Assembly: GCA_028284105.1 (NCBI GenBank)
Contig: JANQSK010000787.1
Coordinates: 1-6,037, forward strand
Reading direction: 5' to 3'
Length of the DNA: 6,037 nucleotides
Source of the DNA: Anaerolineae bacterium
GTDB taxonomy: Bacteria; Chloroflexota; Anaerolineae; Promineifilales; Promineifilaceae
A program made the translations under genes and the position numbers. Within the stretch, counting starts at the first letter, position 1, and each line of letters opens with the position of its first letter. This document shows positions 1 to 5,437 of the stretch, one piece after another. The notes under the pieces are model-generated. The model saw only the letters and a list, made by a program, of their open reading frames with translations. It ran no database searches and was not told where the DNA came from.

Positions 1-531
1 CGTGAAACGCAGCTTATGGAGAAGATGGAAGTTTGGATTAACCGTGGGCGCTGCAGCCGTGAAAAAGAGCTCATCAATGAGTTGATTGAACGGGGACACG
101 ATCCAATTACATTGGCTGCTATCGCACTCAAGTTGGCTCGGGCCACAGAAAAACAACGCCCCATTCCTCGCATCGAAGAAAATGTGTCTGAATCTTCACG
201 TGACGGCCGTAAACGATCGAACAAAGGTAGTTCACGCGGAGCTCGAAATGGAAGCAGCGGTGGAAACGGCCGTAATGTGTCCAAAAAATCTCACGAGAAA
301 GGGATGGTTCGGCTTATCATGAAAGCGGGTAAATCAGATGGTGTGCGGCCAAACGATGTTGTAGGGACAATCGCATTCCACGCCAATATGCCTGGCAAAA
401 AGATTGGTGCCATCAAAATCCAAAACGATCAAACCTTTGTCGATATTCCAGAACAATACATCGGCCAGGTAATGGCCAACTCAGGCAAATATCAAATCCA
501 CAGACAAAATGTGAAGGTTGAAAAAGCATAG
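1..531 (+). CDS. DEAD-box RNA helicase, C-terminal part (5' end cut by window)
   Basis: The reading frame is open from base 1 to the TAA at 529-531. The first ATG, at 16, is internal, so the true start lies left of the window. Of the 176 visible residues, about 1-55 form a charged helical segment (ELINELIERGHDPITLAAIA), as seen just after the second RecA lobe of DeaD/CsdA-type helicases. Residues about 60-100 are a low-complexity linker rich in Ser, Gly, Arg, Asn and Lys. Residues about 102-174 match a DbpA-type RNA-binding domain, with the motif block RLIMKAGKSDGVRPNDVVG, then IGAIKIQ and FVDIPEQY. Family knowledge: such enzymes use ATP to remodel RNA in ribosome assembly or cold adaptation, and the tail anchors them to RNA. 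The ATPase motifs (Walker A, DEAD) are outside the window, so the helicase call rests on the tail. It is probably cytoplasmic. Transcription ends at the hairpin 26 bases downstream. Two ACGGCCGT palindromes lie in the linker-coding stretch. Confidence 0.85.
   Translation, partial: RETQLMEKMEVWINRGRCSREKELINELIERGHDPITLAAIALKLARATEKQRPIPRIEENVSESSRDGRKRSNKGSSRGARNGSSGGNGRNVSKKSHEKGMVRLIMKAGKSDGVRPNDVVGTIAFHANMPGKKIGAIKIQNDQTFVDIPEQYIGQVMANSGKYQIHRQNVKVEKA
203..210. repeat. ACGGCCGT palindrome, copy 1
   Basis: A perfect 8-bp palindrome in the helicase linker, read as GAC GGC CGT (Asp-Gly-Arg). It is one of six identical copies in the window. Confidence 0.8.
266..273. repeat. ACGGCCGT palindrome, copy 2
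   Basis: Second copy, 63 bases after the first and in the same reading phase (AAC GGC CGT, Asn-Gly-Arg), flanked by AA on both sides. The two copies encode similar residues in a repetitive linker, so local duplication could explain this pair but not the other four copies. Confidence 0.8.
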
Positions 532-556
532 TCTGTTGCTTACTTCCACTTAACTG

Positions 557-599
557 AAAAAAGGTGGTTGAGAGATTTATTTTCTCAACCACCTTTTTT
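557..599. terminator. Bidirectional intrinsic terminator
   Basis: An 11-bp perfect GC-containing stem (GGTGGTTGAGA at 563-573 with TCTCAACCACC at 583-593) is flanked by A6 at 557-562 and T6 at 594-599. The A and T tracts can extend the stem to 17 bp, and a G-T and an A-T pair can shrink the 9-base loop to 5. Because it has an A-tract before and a T-tract after, it works as an intrinsic terminator read from either strand. It serves the helicase, whose stop is 26 bases upstream, and the minus-strand caspase/membrane-protein operon, whose last stop is 36 bases away on the other side. Confidence 0.92.
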
Positions 600-635
600 A
601 TTTTGCACCTAGATTATTTTGTCTAGCTCAATCAA

Positions 636-1013
636 TTATCCCAAATCTTGATCTCCAAAATCAATATCAGGGTCAGCGCCACGCATAGAGACCTCGTCAC
701 CGCTGCTGGTTTTATATTTGAACTCAGCGGGGCTTCTCAAAATCATCACAATAATCACGATTATGCCAAAAAGCGCAAAAAAGAGACCGGGAGCTGCATT
801 CTGCAATGAAAATGTTGCACCAGCCACTTCAGCTGAAAAAGATGATCCCTCAACGGCATAGGGGAATAAACCACTTAAAAACAGCCGATAACCCACATAG
901 ATACTCATGATTCCTGCACCAATGATCCCCAGCCGATAGACAGCTAGATAAAGCACAACATAGCCAAAACTACGTTCGGTTAATTCAAATGATGGTGCTT
1001 CATTTTCAGACAT
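636..1013 (-). CDS. Small two-helix membrane protein, unknown function, coupled to WD40-caspase
   Basis: I do not recognise the family of this 125-residue protein. The N-terminus is acidic and soluble (about 1-17). A long hydrophobic stretch at about 18-50 contains Arg27 and Arg43, so the core helix is probably about 28-50. A polar Ser/Ala loop follows (about 52-74), then a strong helix at about 76-92 (GLFFALFGIIVIIVMIL) preceded by the motif NAAPG. The C-terminal tail, about 93-125, begins basic (RSPAEFKYK) and ends acidic (DPDIDFGDQDLG). The positive-inside rule places both ends in the cytoplasm. No signal peptide cleavage site is evident. The ATG at 1013 is chosen because GGGAG (1020-1024) lies 6 bases before it. 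This binding site directly follows, and with its flanking AA overlaps, the TAA of the upstream caspase gene, so the two genes are very probably co-transcribed and translationally coupled. A role as anchor, partner or substrate of the caspase is inference only. Confidence 0.85.
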   Translation of the reverse strand: MSENEAPSFELTERSFGYVVLYLAVYRLGIIGAGIMSIYVGYRLFLSGLFPYAVEGSSFSAEVAGATFSLQNAAPGLFFALFGIIVIIVMILRSPAEFKYKTSSGDEVSMRGADPDIDFGDQDLG

Positions 1014-1027
1014 AAAGTTCTCCCTTA
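1014..1027 (-). promoter_or_regulatory. Ribosome binding site joined to upstream stop codon
   Basis: On the minus strand the order is TAA (caspase stop, 1025-1027), GGGAG (1020-1024), six bases, then ATG of the membrane protein gene. The TAA itself supplies the A residues of an AAGGGAG Shine-Dalgarno. Ribosomes ending the caspase therefore sit on the start site of the next gene, which favours coupled translation and linked stoichiometry. Confidence 0.75.
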
Positions 1028-3943
1028 TTTAAAAATTTCGTAATCAACCAATGACCCATAAACCGTAACGGTTGGAGTCTGTTTGTCTCCCCTTGATACG
1101 CGAACCCGTTCCGATACTTTGTGACAAAGTTGAATTGCTGTCGATTTTTTTGATGATTTTAATTCATCCAGAATGCCTAGGGTAAAGTAGCCATGCTTCT
1201 TAAATTTTGATTCTGCTGCCAAATCTTCGGCCATTGTCGCATTAAACAAAAGTTGAGCGCGATCATGTGTTGCAAGCCAGCGCTTGGTAAATTCGAGGGT
1301 ATTAAATTCCCCACCAGCTGCACCAGAATGGCAAGCATCAGTAATAATCACAAATTCGGTTGACACCTCATTCATGATGTTTCCAATTTCGGTAATTAGA
1401 AGCGCAGAAGATTTAAAATTCGCAGGCTCTGGGTTTGTGTCTTGGGCAATAAAATAAAATGAGTTTTCAATTTTGTAGCCATGCCCCGCTAAAAAGACCA
1501 TAAACACATCTCGACTAATCCACTTGTTATCTTTTTTCTCTTTTTCTCTGGCAATAATCTTGTCTTTGAGATCGCCCAGACGCGTTAATATCTTGGCCTT
1601 GGTTGCCCCTTTATTGGCGAGTATAAATTTCTCAACTTTTTTGAAGGCCCGACCCTGTTGCTTGCCAAAGTAGGTGCCAAACTCAATTGCATCGTTGTGC
1701 GCCCAACGCAAATTCTTGAGGCCATGTTTTCCATGATGCTTGTATTCAGACACGCCAACAGCCAGCAAATAAAGATTTGGCGGAACCACTTTGTAATCAG
1801 AAACGGCCGTTTTTGATTTATCGCCGCGCATCATCATTTGATCACCAATTCGGTTCACGGTAATTATTTTGGGTAAGCTTCGGGAATGTTCGCCATACGC
1901 CAAGATTTTAAGCTGATTTTCACCGGGAAATAGGTGGATTTTCTCAGTTGTTAATGTTGTTGATTGGGTAATATTTTGCTCAAGCTGTTGCCAAACGGGT
2001 TGCTCATTATTAAAGACCACTATTTTTGTGATGGGCTGATCGTTACTCAAAACCAGCTTAAAGGTCAGCTGATACTCTTCTTGATCAGTAGAGAGAATTT
2101 CTTTGCCACCAACTTCGATTTGAGCAGGCAAAATGTCTTGAATTTGTTGAATATCGATATCTAAGTTAGCAAGAGCTTGGGCTTCACTGCCTGTCTTTAC
2201 AATCTCTTTAATCACATCAGGGCGATAAAGTGAATCCACAAATCGATCGCTAGGGAAGAATAATGCTTCTTTATCTTCGCCTTGATTGACATGATAGCCA
2301 ATATAAGAGTCTCCATATAAGCTTGCTGAATAAAATCCTGAATTACTCCAAACAATCCATTCATCATCTTTAGTGATGAAAATATTGAGCATCGGCATTA
2401 TTTCTTTGGCTTCCTCAGGTCTTTTACCTCTATGATTTTCGAAATCGGTAGGTATTTCATCGAGGTTCCAGATGCGGATGATTTGATCTTCGCTACAGGT
2501 CACCATGCGATTGCCATCAATTGCTAAATCCCAAACGGTGTTGTTGTGTCCTTTGAATTGAGCCAAATAAGACCCATCTGGCATAGCACAATAGCCATGA
2601 CCGCCTCGATTACCCGTCACAATCAGATTGTTTTCGGTTAAACCAAAGGTTTCAGCGTAATACCAAATTCCTCTTGTACCGCTGAGAAAGCCTTCATTTG
2701 TCCGGAGGTTATAGCCAGGCACTTGGATATAAGCTTTCAGATTATCTCTCTCGGTGACAGCTCGTTTGAAATGGTCGATCTCATCTAAATTGATTTCATC
2801 GATGTGGAAACTATCTTCAAGGAGATCGTTGAGATCAAACTGTTTTTCGATAGGGGCAAAGTTGTTTTGATCGGGCTGGGTTTGTTGCGTATTGCCAAAA
2901 GCAATTTTGGTGCCGTTGATGCCAACTGCAAAGTCAGCTTGCCCCACACCAGGAATAAATCCGCGTTCTTCGCCTGAGTAGGGGTTCCAGAAATGGATTT
3001 CATTGAGATTGCCGCCGCCAGTAACGGCCGTTAAATTATTAAGAAATCCAACCCCCTTGGCCGCATTATGATATTGGCCTAACTTCGAGACCACCTCATA
3101 GTTATTTGCAGCATCATAAACCGTACATTGATCTGCTCCCCCAAAGTCACGTATTAAAAGCCGTCCATTTGGTGAGTAGGCAACGTGGTGACATGCTGCA
3201 GGCAGTTCTTGAATCAAATTCAGTTGATGATCATAAATATCGATCTTTTTACTAAAATGGTTGACCGCGATATGTTGATGATTATATGCAATCGTTGTGG
3301 GGGCAGCGTCAGGATAAGGGATCTTTTCAACTAAAAAATCATTCTCTTCAAAGGAATATAATGACAAATAATGTTGACCATTATGGAAATTAGCCACACT
3401 CGTTACCGTGAGATAATCATCTTTCGATTTAAAAATTTCAAGAAAATAGGGTTGATCTTGATGAGGGAATTGGAAATGGGTCGCTTGATCGTCCAGTGAA
3501 TAGGAATCAGCCGCTAAAAAGGTTGACAGCTCCCAAAGGTGCACAGTGCAATCATCAAAATGACCCACAGCGATCATCTGATTGTCTTGGCTCACAGAAA
3601 CAGCACTGATAATAACGCCAGTTTCAAACTGTTTGATGAGTTCACCTGTCTCAAAATCAAAAATGCGGATGGCGTCATTAAATGATCCATTAATCACTCG
3701 CCGCACATTGCTGATCACGTATTGATCGTCAGGTGTGATAACAAACCCCTGCACATTCCCGTAATCTCCCGGGCCAATTGCACCTAGGAATTTTCTGACT
3801 TCTTTTTGAGCAATGGGATCCCAAACGCGGATTGTTTTATCTTGGGCAGAACTGACAAAGTAGCTACCGTCTGATGTTATTGCAAACTTGTTGATACTAG
3901 ACGTATGAACACCGGTTTCAATTTTAAGGTGAATATTTTGCAC
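1025..3943 (-). CDS. WD40-repeat/caspase-like (peptidase C14) fusion protein
   Basis: This 972-residue protein has no signal peptide or membrane helix and is probably cytosolic. Residues about 10-352 form a WD40-type beta-propeller of some seven or eight divergent blades; blade 1 is the clearest (DGSYFVSSAQDKTIRVWD). An acidic, Gln-rich linker covers about 353-400. A further blade ends at 464-494 (GHNNTVWDLAID, then IRIWNL). Residues about 516-592 match a segment I recall from other bacterial WD40-caspases (GFYSAS, GYHVN, LYRPDVI). A beta-sandwich-like region spans about 608-697. The caspase-like domain, about 722-972, has catalytic His821 in FLAGHGY and Cys871 in ITDACHSGAAGG, so the dyad is intact. 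Asp869, two residues before the Cys, is where metacaspases carry the S1 Asp that favours Arg/Lys. The start is GTG at 3941-3943; AAGGA lies 11 bases before it, and blade 1 starts soon after. The propeller probably senses a partner and controls proteolysis. The target is unknown. Confidence 0.93.
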   Translation of the reverse strand: MQNIHLKIETGVHTSSINKFAITSDGSYFVSSAQDKTIRVWDPIAQKEVRKFLGAIGPGDYGNVQGFVITPDDQYVISNVRRVINGSFNDAIRIFDFETGELIKQFETGVIISAVSVSQDNQMIAVGHFDDCTVHLWELSTFLAADSYSLDDQATHFQFPHQDQPYFLEIFKSKDDYLTVTSVANFHNGQHYLSLYSFEENDFLVEKIPYPDAAPTTIAYNHQHIAVNHFSKKIDIYDHQLNLIQELPAACHHVAYSPNGRLLIRDFGGADQCTVYDAANNYEVVSKLGQYHNAAKGVGFLNNLTAVTGGGNLNEIHFWNPYSGEERGFIPGVGQADFAVGINGTKIAFGNTQQTQPDQNNFAPIEKQFDLNDLLEDSFHIDEINLDEIDHFKRAVTERDNLKAYIQVPGYNLRTNEGFLSGTRGIWYYAETFGLTENNLIVTGNRGGHGYCAMPDGSYLAQFKGHNNTVWDLAIDGNRMVTCSEDQIIRIWNLDEIPTDFENHRGKRPEEAKEIMPMLNIFITKDDEWIVWSNSGFYSASLYGDSYIGYHVNQGEDKEALFFPSDRFVDSLYRPDVIKEIVKTGSEAQALANLDIDIQQIQDILPAQIEVGGKEILSTDQEEYQLTFKLVLSNDQPITKIVVFNNEQPVWQQLEQNITQSTTLTTEKIHLFPGENQLKILAYGEHSRSLPKIITVNRIGDQMMMRGDKSKTAVSDYKVVPPNLYLLAVGVSEYKHHGKHGLKNLRWAHNDAIEFGTYFGKQQGRAFKKVEKFILANKGATKAKILTRLGDLKDKIIAREKEKKDNKWISRDVFMVFLAGHGYKIENSFYFIAQDTNPEPANFKSSALLITEIGNIMNEVSTEFVIITDACHSGAAGGEFNTLEFTKRWLATHDRAQLLFNATMAEDLAAESKFKKHGYFTLGILDELKSSKKSTAIQLCHKVSERVRVSRGDKQTPTVTVYGSLVDYEIFK
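1803..1810. repeat. ACGGCCGT palindrome, copy 3
   Basis: Extends to the 12-bp perfect palindrome AAACGGCCGTTT (1801-1812). It lies inside the caspase gene between the beta-sandwich and the protease domain, read as ACG GCC GTT (Thr712-Ala-Val714), a different phase from copies 1 and 2. Confidence 0.8.
3024..3031. repeat. ACGGCCGT palindrome, copy 4
   Basis: Extends to the 12-bp palindrome TAACGGCCGTTA (3022-3033). It lies in the WD40 part of the caspase gene, read as ACG GCC GTT (Thr305-Ala-Val307). Confidence 0.8.
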
Positions 3944-3987
3944 TGTTCAGCTTTTCCTTTTTAGATAGAAGCGATCGGTGAAACTCT

Positions 3988-4015
3988 ATTGTAGGTTAAT
4001 CCCAAGGTGTGACAA
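3988..4015 (-). promoter_or_regulatory. Sigma-70-type promoter for the caspase operon
   Basis: On the minus strand a -35 box TTGTCA (4010-4015, five of six matches to TTGACA) and a -10 box TACAAT (3988-3993, five of six matches to TATAAT) are separated by 16 bases. Transcription would begin near 3981, giving a leader of about 38 bases that carries the AAGGA (3955-3959) before the GTG start of the WD40-caspase gene. The -35 box overlaps one GTGAC element, so a protein bound there could block polymerase. Confidence 0.7.
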
Positions 4016-4045
4016 CTTCGTGACGGATTAGGAAAGTGTGTCACA
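4008..4045. promoter_or_regulatory. Cluster of three GTGAC elements (possible operator) in divergent promoter region
   Basis: GTGAC occurs at 4009-4013 and 4020-4024 on the plus strand, and as its complement GTCAC at 4040-4044. The outer pair forms the inverted repeat TGTGACA (4008-4014) / TGTCACA (4039-4045). Start-to-start distances are 11 and 20 bases, close to one and two DNA turns. The cluster covers the -35 box of the caspase promoter and lies just upstream of the oxidoreductase start. A regulator binding here could control both divergent genes. The regulator is unknown, and chance cannot be excluded for elements this short. Confidence 0.35.
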
Positions 4046-4047
4046 AT
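4020..4047 (+). promoter_or_regulatory. Weak candidate promoter for the luciferase-like gene
   Basis: GTGACG (4020-4025) and CACAAT (4042-4047) each match four of six consensus bases with a 16-base spacer. This would start transcription near 4054, about 30 bases before the ATG. Nothing better is visible on the plus strand between the two divergent genes, but the match is poor and may be fortuitous. Confidence 0.25.
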
Positions 4048-4071
4048 GGTAAGCAACTACCGTTTGATGAG

Positions 4072-4077
4072 AAGGAG
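4072..4077 (+). promoter_or_regulatory. Shine-Dalgarno AAGGAG that sets the oxidoreductase start
   Basis: AAGGAG ends six bases before the ATG at 4084, which is ideal spacing. It selects that ATG over the in-frame GTG at 4036, whose 16-residue extension is unlike the family and has no binding site. Confidence 0.85.
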
Positions 4078-4083
4078 TGGCAA

Positions 4084-5019
4084 ATGGATTCACAGGTTGA
4101 AATTGGCATCATGATTGAAGGGCAAGAAGATTTAAGCTGGGAGCGATTTTTTAAAATTGCGGAGGCTGTAGAATCTTTAGGGTTTGCTCACTTATTTCGC
4201 TCTGACCATTTAACGCCGCTTGAAAATAATCAACCTGTTGAAACTTTGGCGCTCTGGCCTTCATTGACCGCGCTGGCTATGCGCACTTCACGGATTCGGT
4301 TTGGTCCAATGGTGTGTGCCATGACGTTTCGACATCCGGCTATGGTGGCAAAAATGGCCGCTTCGGTGAGTGGCTTGGCAAACGGCCGTTTAGACCTCGG
4401 GCTCGGCGCAGGTTGGTATGCTGGGGAGCACGCCATGTTTGGCATCAACTATCCCAAATATTTAAAACGGCTTGAGCGCTTAGATGAAGGTGCTGCGCTT
4501 ATCAAACATCTCTTCTCAGGGGAAAAGCGGTCATTTCAAGGCAAGTTTTACCGATTAGAGGACGCGAGCAATTTCCCGCTGCCCCAAAATATCAACATCA
4601 TTATGGGGGGCAAAGGGGAAAAAACGCTCAAAGTTGTTGCTAAACATGCAGATGAGTGGAATTTCTCGTATCAAAGTGTCGGCTTATTCCGAGAAAAGTC
4701 CTCGATGCTCAATCAAAATTGTGAAGAGATTGGGCGCGACCCTAAAGAGATTCGTCGTTCTCTGATGACGCCGTTTGTGATTGGGAAGGATGATACGGCC
4801 GTTCAGACCCGAATCAACTCCCATCGACAGATGTTCCCCTCTTTGCCAGCCGATTTAGCGGGGTGGCATGAAGCAGGCTTTGTAGGTGGAAGTGCGGGTC
4901 AAATCACTGATCAAATTGGGGAGTTTGTAAATGCGGGCGTGACGCGGTTCATGCTACAACACAATAGCTTAGATGATTTGAATTCGCTGGAAGAATTAGC
5001 TAATGCTTTACTCAAATAA
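4084..5019 (+). CDS. Luciferase-like (LLM class) flavin/F420-dependent oxidoreductase, Rv1855c-type
   Basis: The 311-residue protein has the length and motifs of the bacterial-luciferase-like TIM-barrel family. From the chosen ATG these are: the opening strand EIGIMIEGQ (6-14), RSDHL (39-43), RIRFGPMV (70-77), FRHP (82-85), GRLDLGLGAGW (101-111), the phosphate-binding-like GGKGEK (175-180) and ADEWN (189-193). The MIEGQ and RSDH pattern resembles the group often annotated as F420-dependent Rv1855c-family oxidoreductases. Family members transfer hydride or oxidise small molecules using reduced FMN or F420. The sequence alone does not tell which cofactor, and the substrate is unknown. The protein is cytosolic. 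It is transcribed divergently from the caspase operon, and its TAA directly abuts the stop codon of the convergent VOC gene, with no terminator visible between them. ACGGCCGT copies 5 and 6 lie in this gene. Confidence 0.9.
   Translation: MDSQVEIGIMIEGQEDLSWERFFKIAEAVESLGFAHLFRSDHLTPLENNQPVETLALWPSLTALAMRTSRIRFGPMVCAMTFRHPAMVAKMAASVSGLANGRLDLGLGAGWYAGEHAMFGINYPKYLKRLERLDEGAALIKHLFSGEKRSFQGKFYRLEDASNFPLPQNINIIMGGKGEKTLKVVAKHADEWNFSYQSVGLFREKSSMLNQNCEEIGRDPKEIRRSLMTPFVIGKDDTAVQTRINSHRQMFPSLPADLAGWHEAGFVGGSAGQITDQIGEFVNAGVTRFMLQHNSLDDLNSLEELANALLK
4382..4389. repeat. ACGGCCGT palindrome, copy 5
   Basis: Extends to AAACGGCCGTTT (4380-4391), the same 12-mer as copy 3. It is read as AAC GGC CGT in the conserved Asn-Gly-Arg-Leu motif of the oxidoreductase. 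The encoded residues are typical for the family, so part of this match may be protein-driven. Confidence 0.8.
4795..4802. repeat. ACGGCCGT palindrome, copy 6
   Basis: Read as ACG GCC GTT (Thr-Ala-Val, residues 238-240) in a variable part of the oxidoreductase, where no strong protein constraint on these residues is expected. Confidence 0.8.
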
Positions 5020-5388
5020 TTATCTGTTGAATTCACAGAAATGCCATAGCACACCAGAAGGATCGTGCATAAACAACTCTCTCCCCCAAGGAAATGATTT
5101 GATCTCTGTGAACCGCACATATTTATATTTATGGTGCAACCCTTTACTGAGGAGATCTTCGGCACACTTTTCAATATCATCGACTTCCAAGAAAATCATT
5201 GAGTTATGAACCCACTTTTTCACCCAATAATCTTGAAGATAAAAGCCTAAATCATCAGTCACTTTAAATAGGCACATCTTTTCATCAAGAATGACTTCTT
5301 CAAATCCCAAAGCGCGATAAAATTCTCTTGATTCGGAGTAATTTTTTGCACCTATAAATGTTCGAATTGTTTTAGGCTGAAAATTCAT
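5020..5388 (-). CDS. VOC-superfamily protein (glyoxalase/bleomycin-resistance/dioxygenase fold)
   Basis: The 122-residue size and layout are typical of a single-chain VOC protein made of two beta-alpha-beta-beta-beta modules. Module 1 has RTFIGAKNYSESREFYRALG (9-28), where FYRALGFEE is the usual helix-to-strand signature. Module 2 begins at FLEVDDIEKCAEDLL (66-80) and ends with DPSGVLWHFCEF (109-120). Family members include lyases, dioxygenases, isomerases and drug-binding proteins, often as dimers. The usual first-strand metal ligand (His) is not present and only Glu119 sits at a plausible ligand site, so a metal-independent binding role is possible. The specific substrate cannot be named. 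The ATG at 5388 is preceded by AAGGT (5395-5399) with 6 bases between. The PLP-enzyme gene lies 49 bases upstream on the same strand, and no clear promoter is seen between them, so co-transcription is possible. Confidence 0.85.
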   Translation of the reverse strand: MNFQPKTIRTFIGAKNYSESREFYRALGFEEVILDEKMCLFKVTDDLGFYLQDYWVKKWVHNSMIFLEVDDIEKCAEDLLSKGLHHKYKYVRFTEIKSFPWGRELFMHDPSGVLWHFCEFNR

Positions 5389-5399
5389 ATTTTGACCTT

Positions 5400-5420
5400 A
5401 TTCAATCCAAATAATTGAAT
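5400..5420. repeat. Short inverted repeat between PLP-enzyme and VOC genes
   Basis: ATTCAAT (5400-5406) and ATTGAAT (5414-5420) are perfect inverted copies with a 7-base spacer. The arms are AT-rich and no T-tract follows, so this is not a convincing terminator. It could be an operator just upstream of the VOC ribosome binding site, or chance. Confidence 0.25.
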
Positions 5421-5437
5421 GTCGTTTAGTGTGATAG

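Noticed and set aside
203..273. Helicase linker pair of ACGGCCGT as a simple tandem duplication
   Set aside because: The flanking bases and residues differ between the two copies, and four more copies lie in unrelated genes, so a local duplication does not explain the pattern.
86..322. Plus-strand open frame of 78 codons inside the helicase gene
   Set aside because: It overlaps a clearly conserved coding frame and its translation shows no domain. The same applies to the short frames at 1964-2164, 2785-3003, 4230-4448, 4911-5180 and 5003-5209.
609..626. CTAGA...TCTAG inverted repeat after the terminator
   Set aside because: The 5-bp arms are AT-rich and there is no following T-tract. It is too weak to call a second terminator or an operator.
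214..3977. CGATCG hexamers (including 214-219, and near 2245 and 3972), as a possible HIP1 signal
   Set aside because: About three copies against an expectation near 1.5, and none is the full GCGATCGC octamer. There is no enrichment comparable to ACGGCCGT.
4008..4045. TGTGA...TCACA arms resembling a CRP/FNR-type site
   Set aside because: The arms are 28 bases apart rather than the 6 needed for a CRP dimer, so the geometry does not fit. Kept only as an unspecified GTGAC cluster.
4036..4083. GTG at 4036 as the start of the luciferase-like protein
   Set aside because: No Shine-Dalgarno precedes it, and the added 16 residues are not family-like. The ATG at 4084 has AAGGAG at ideal spacing.
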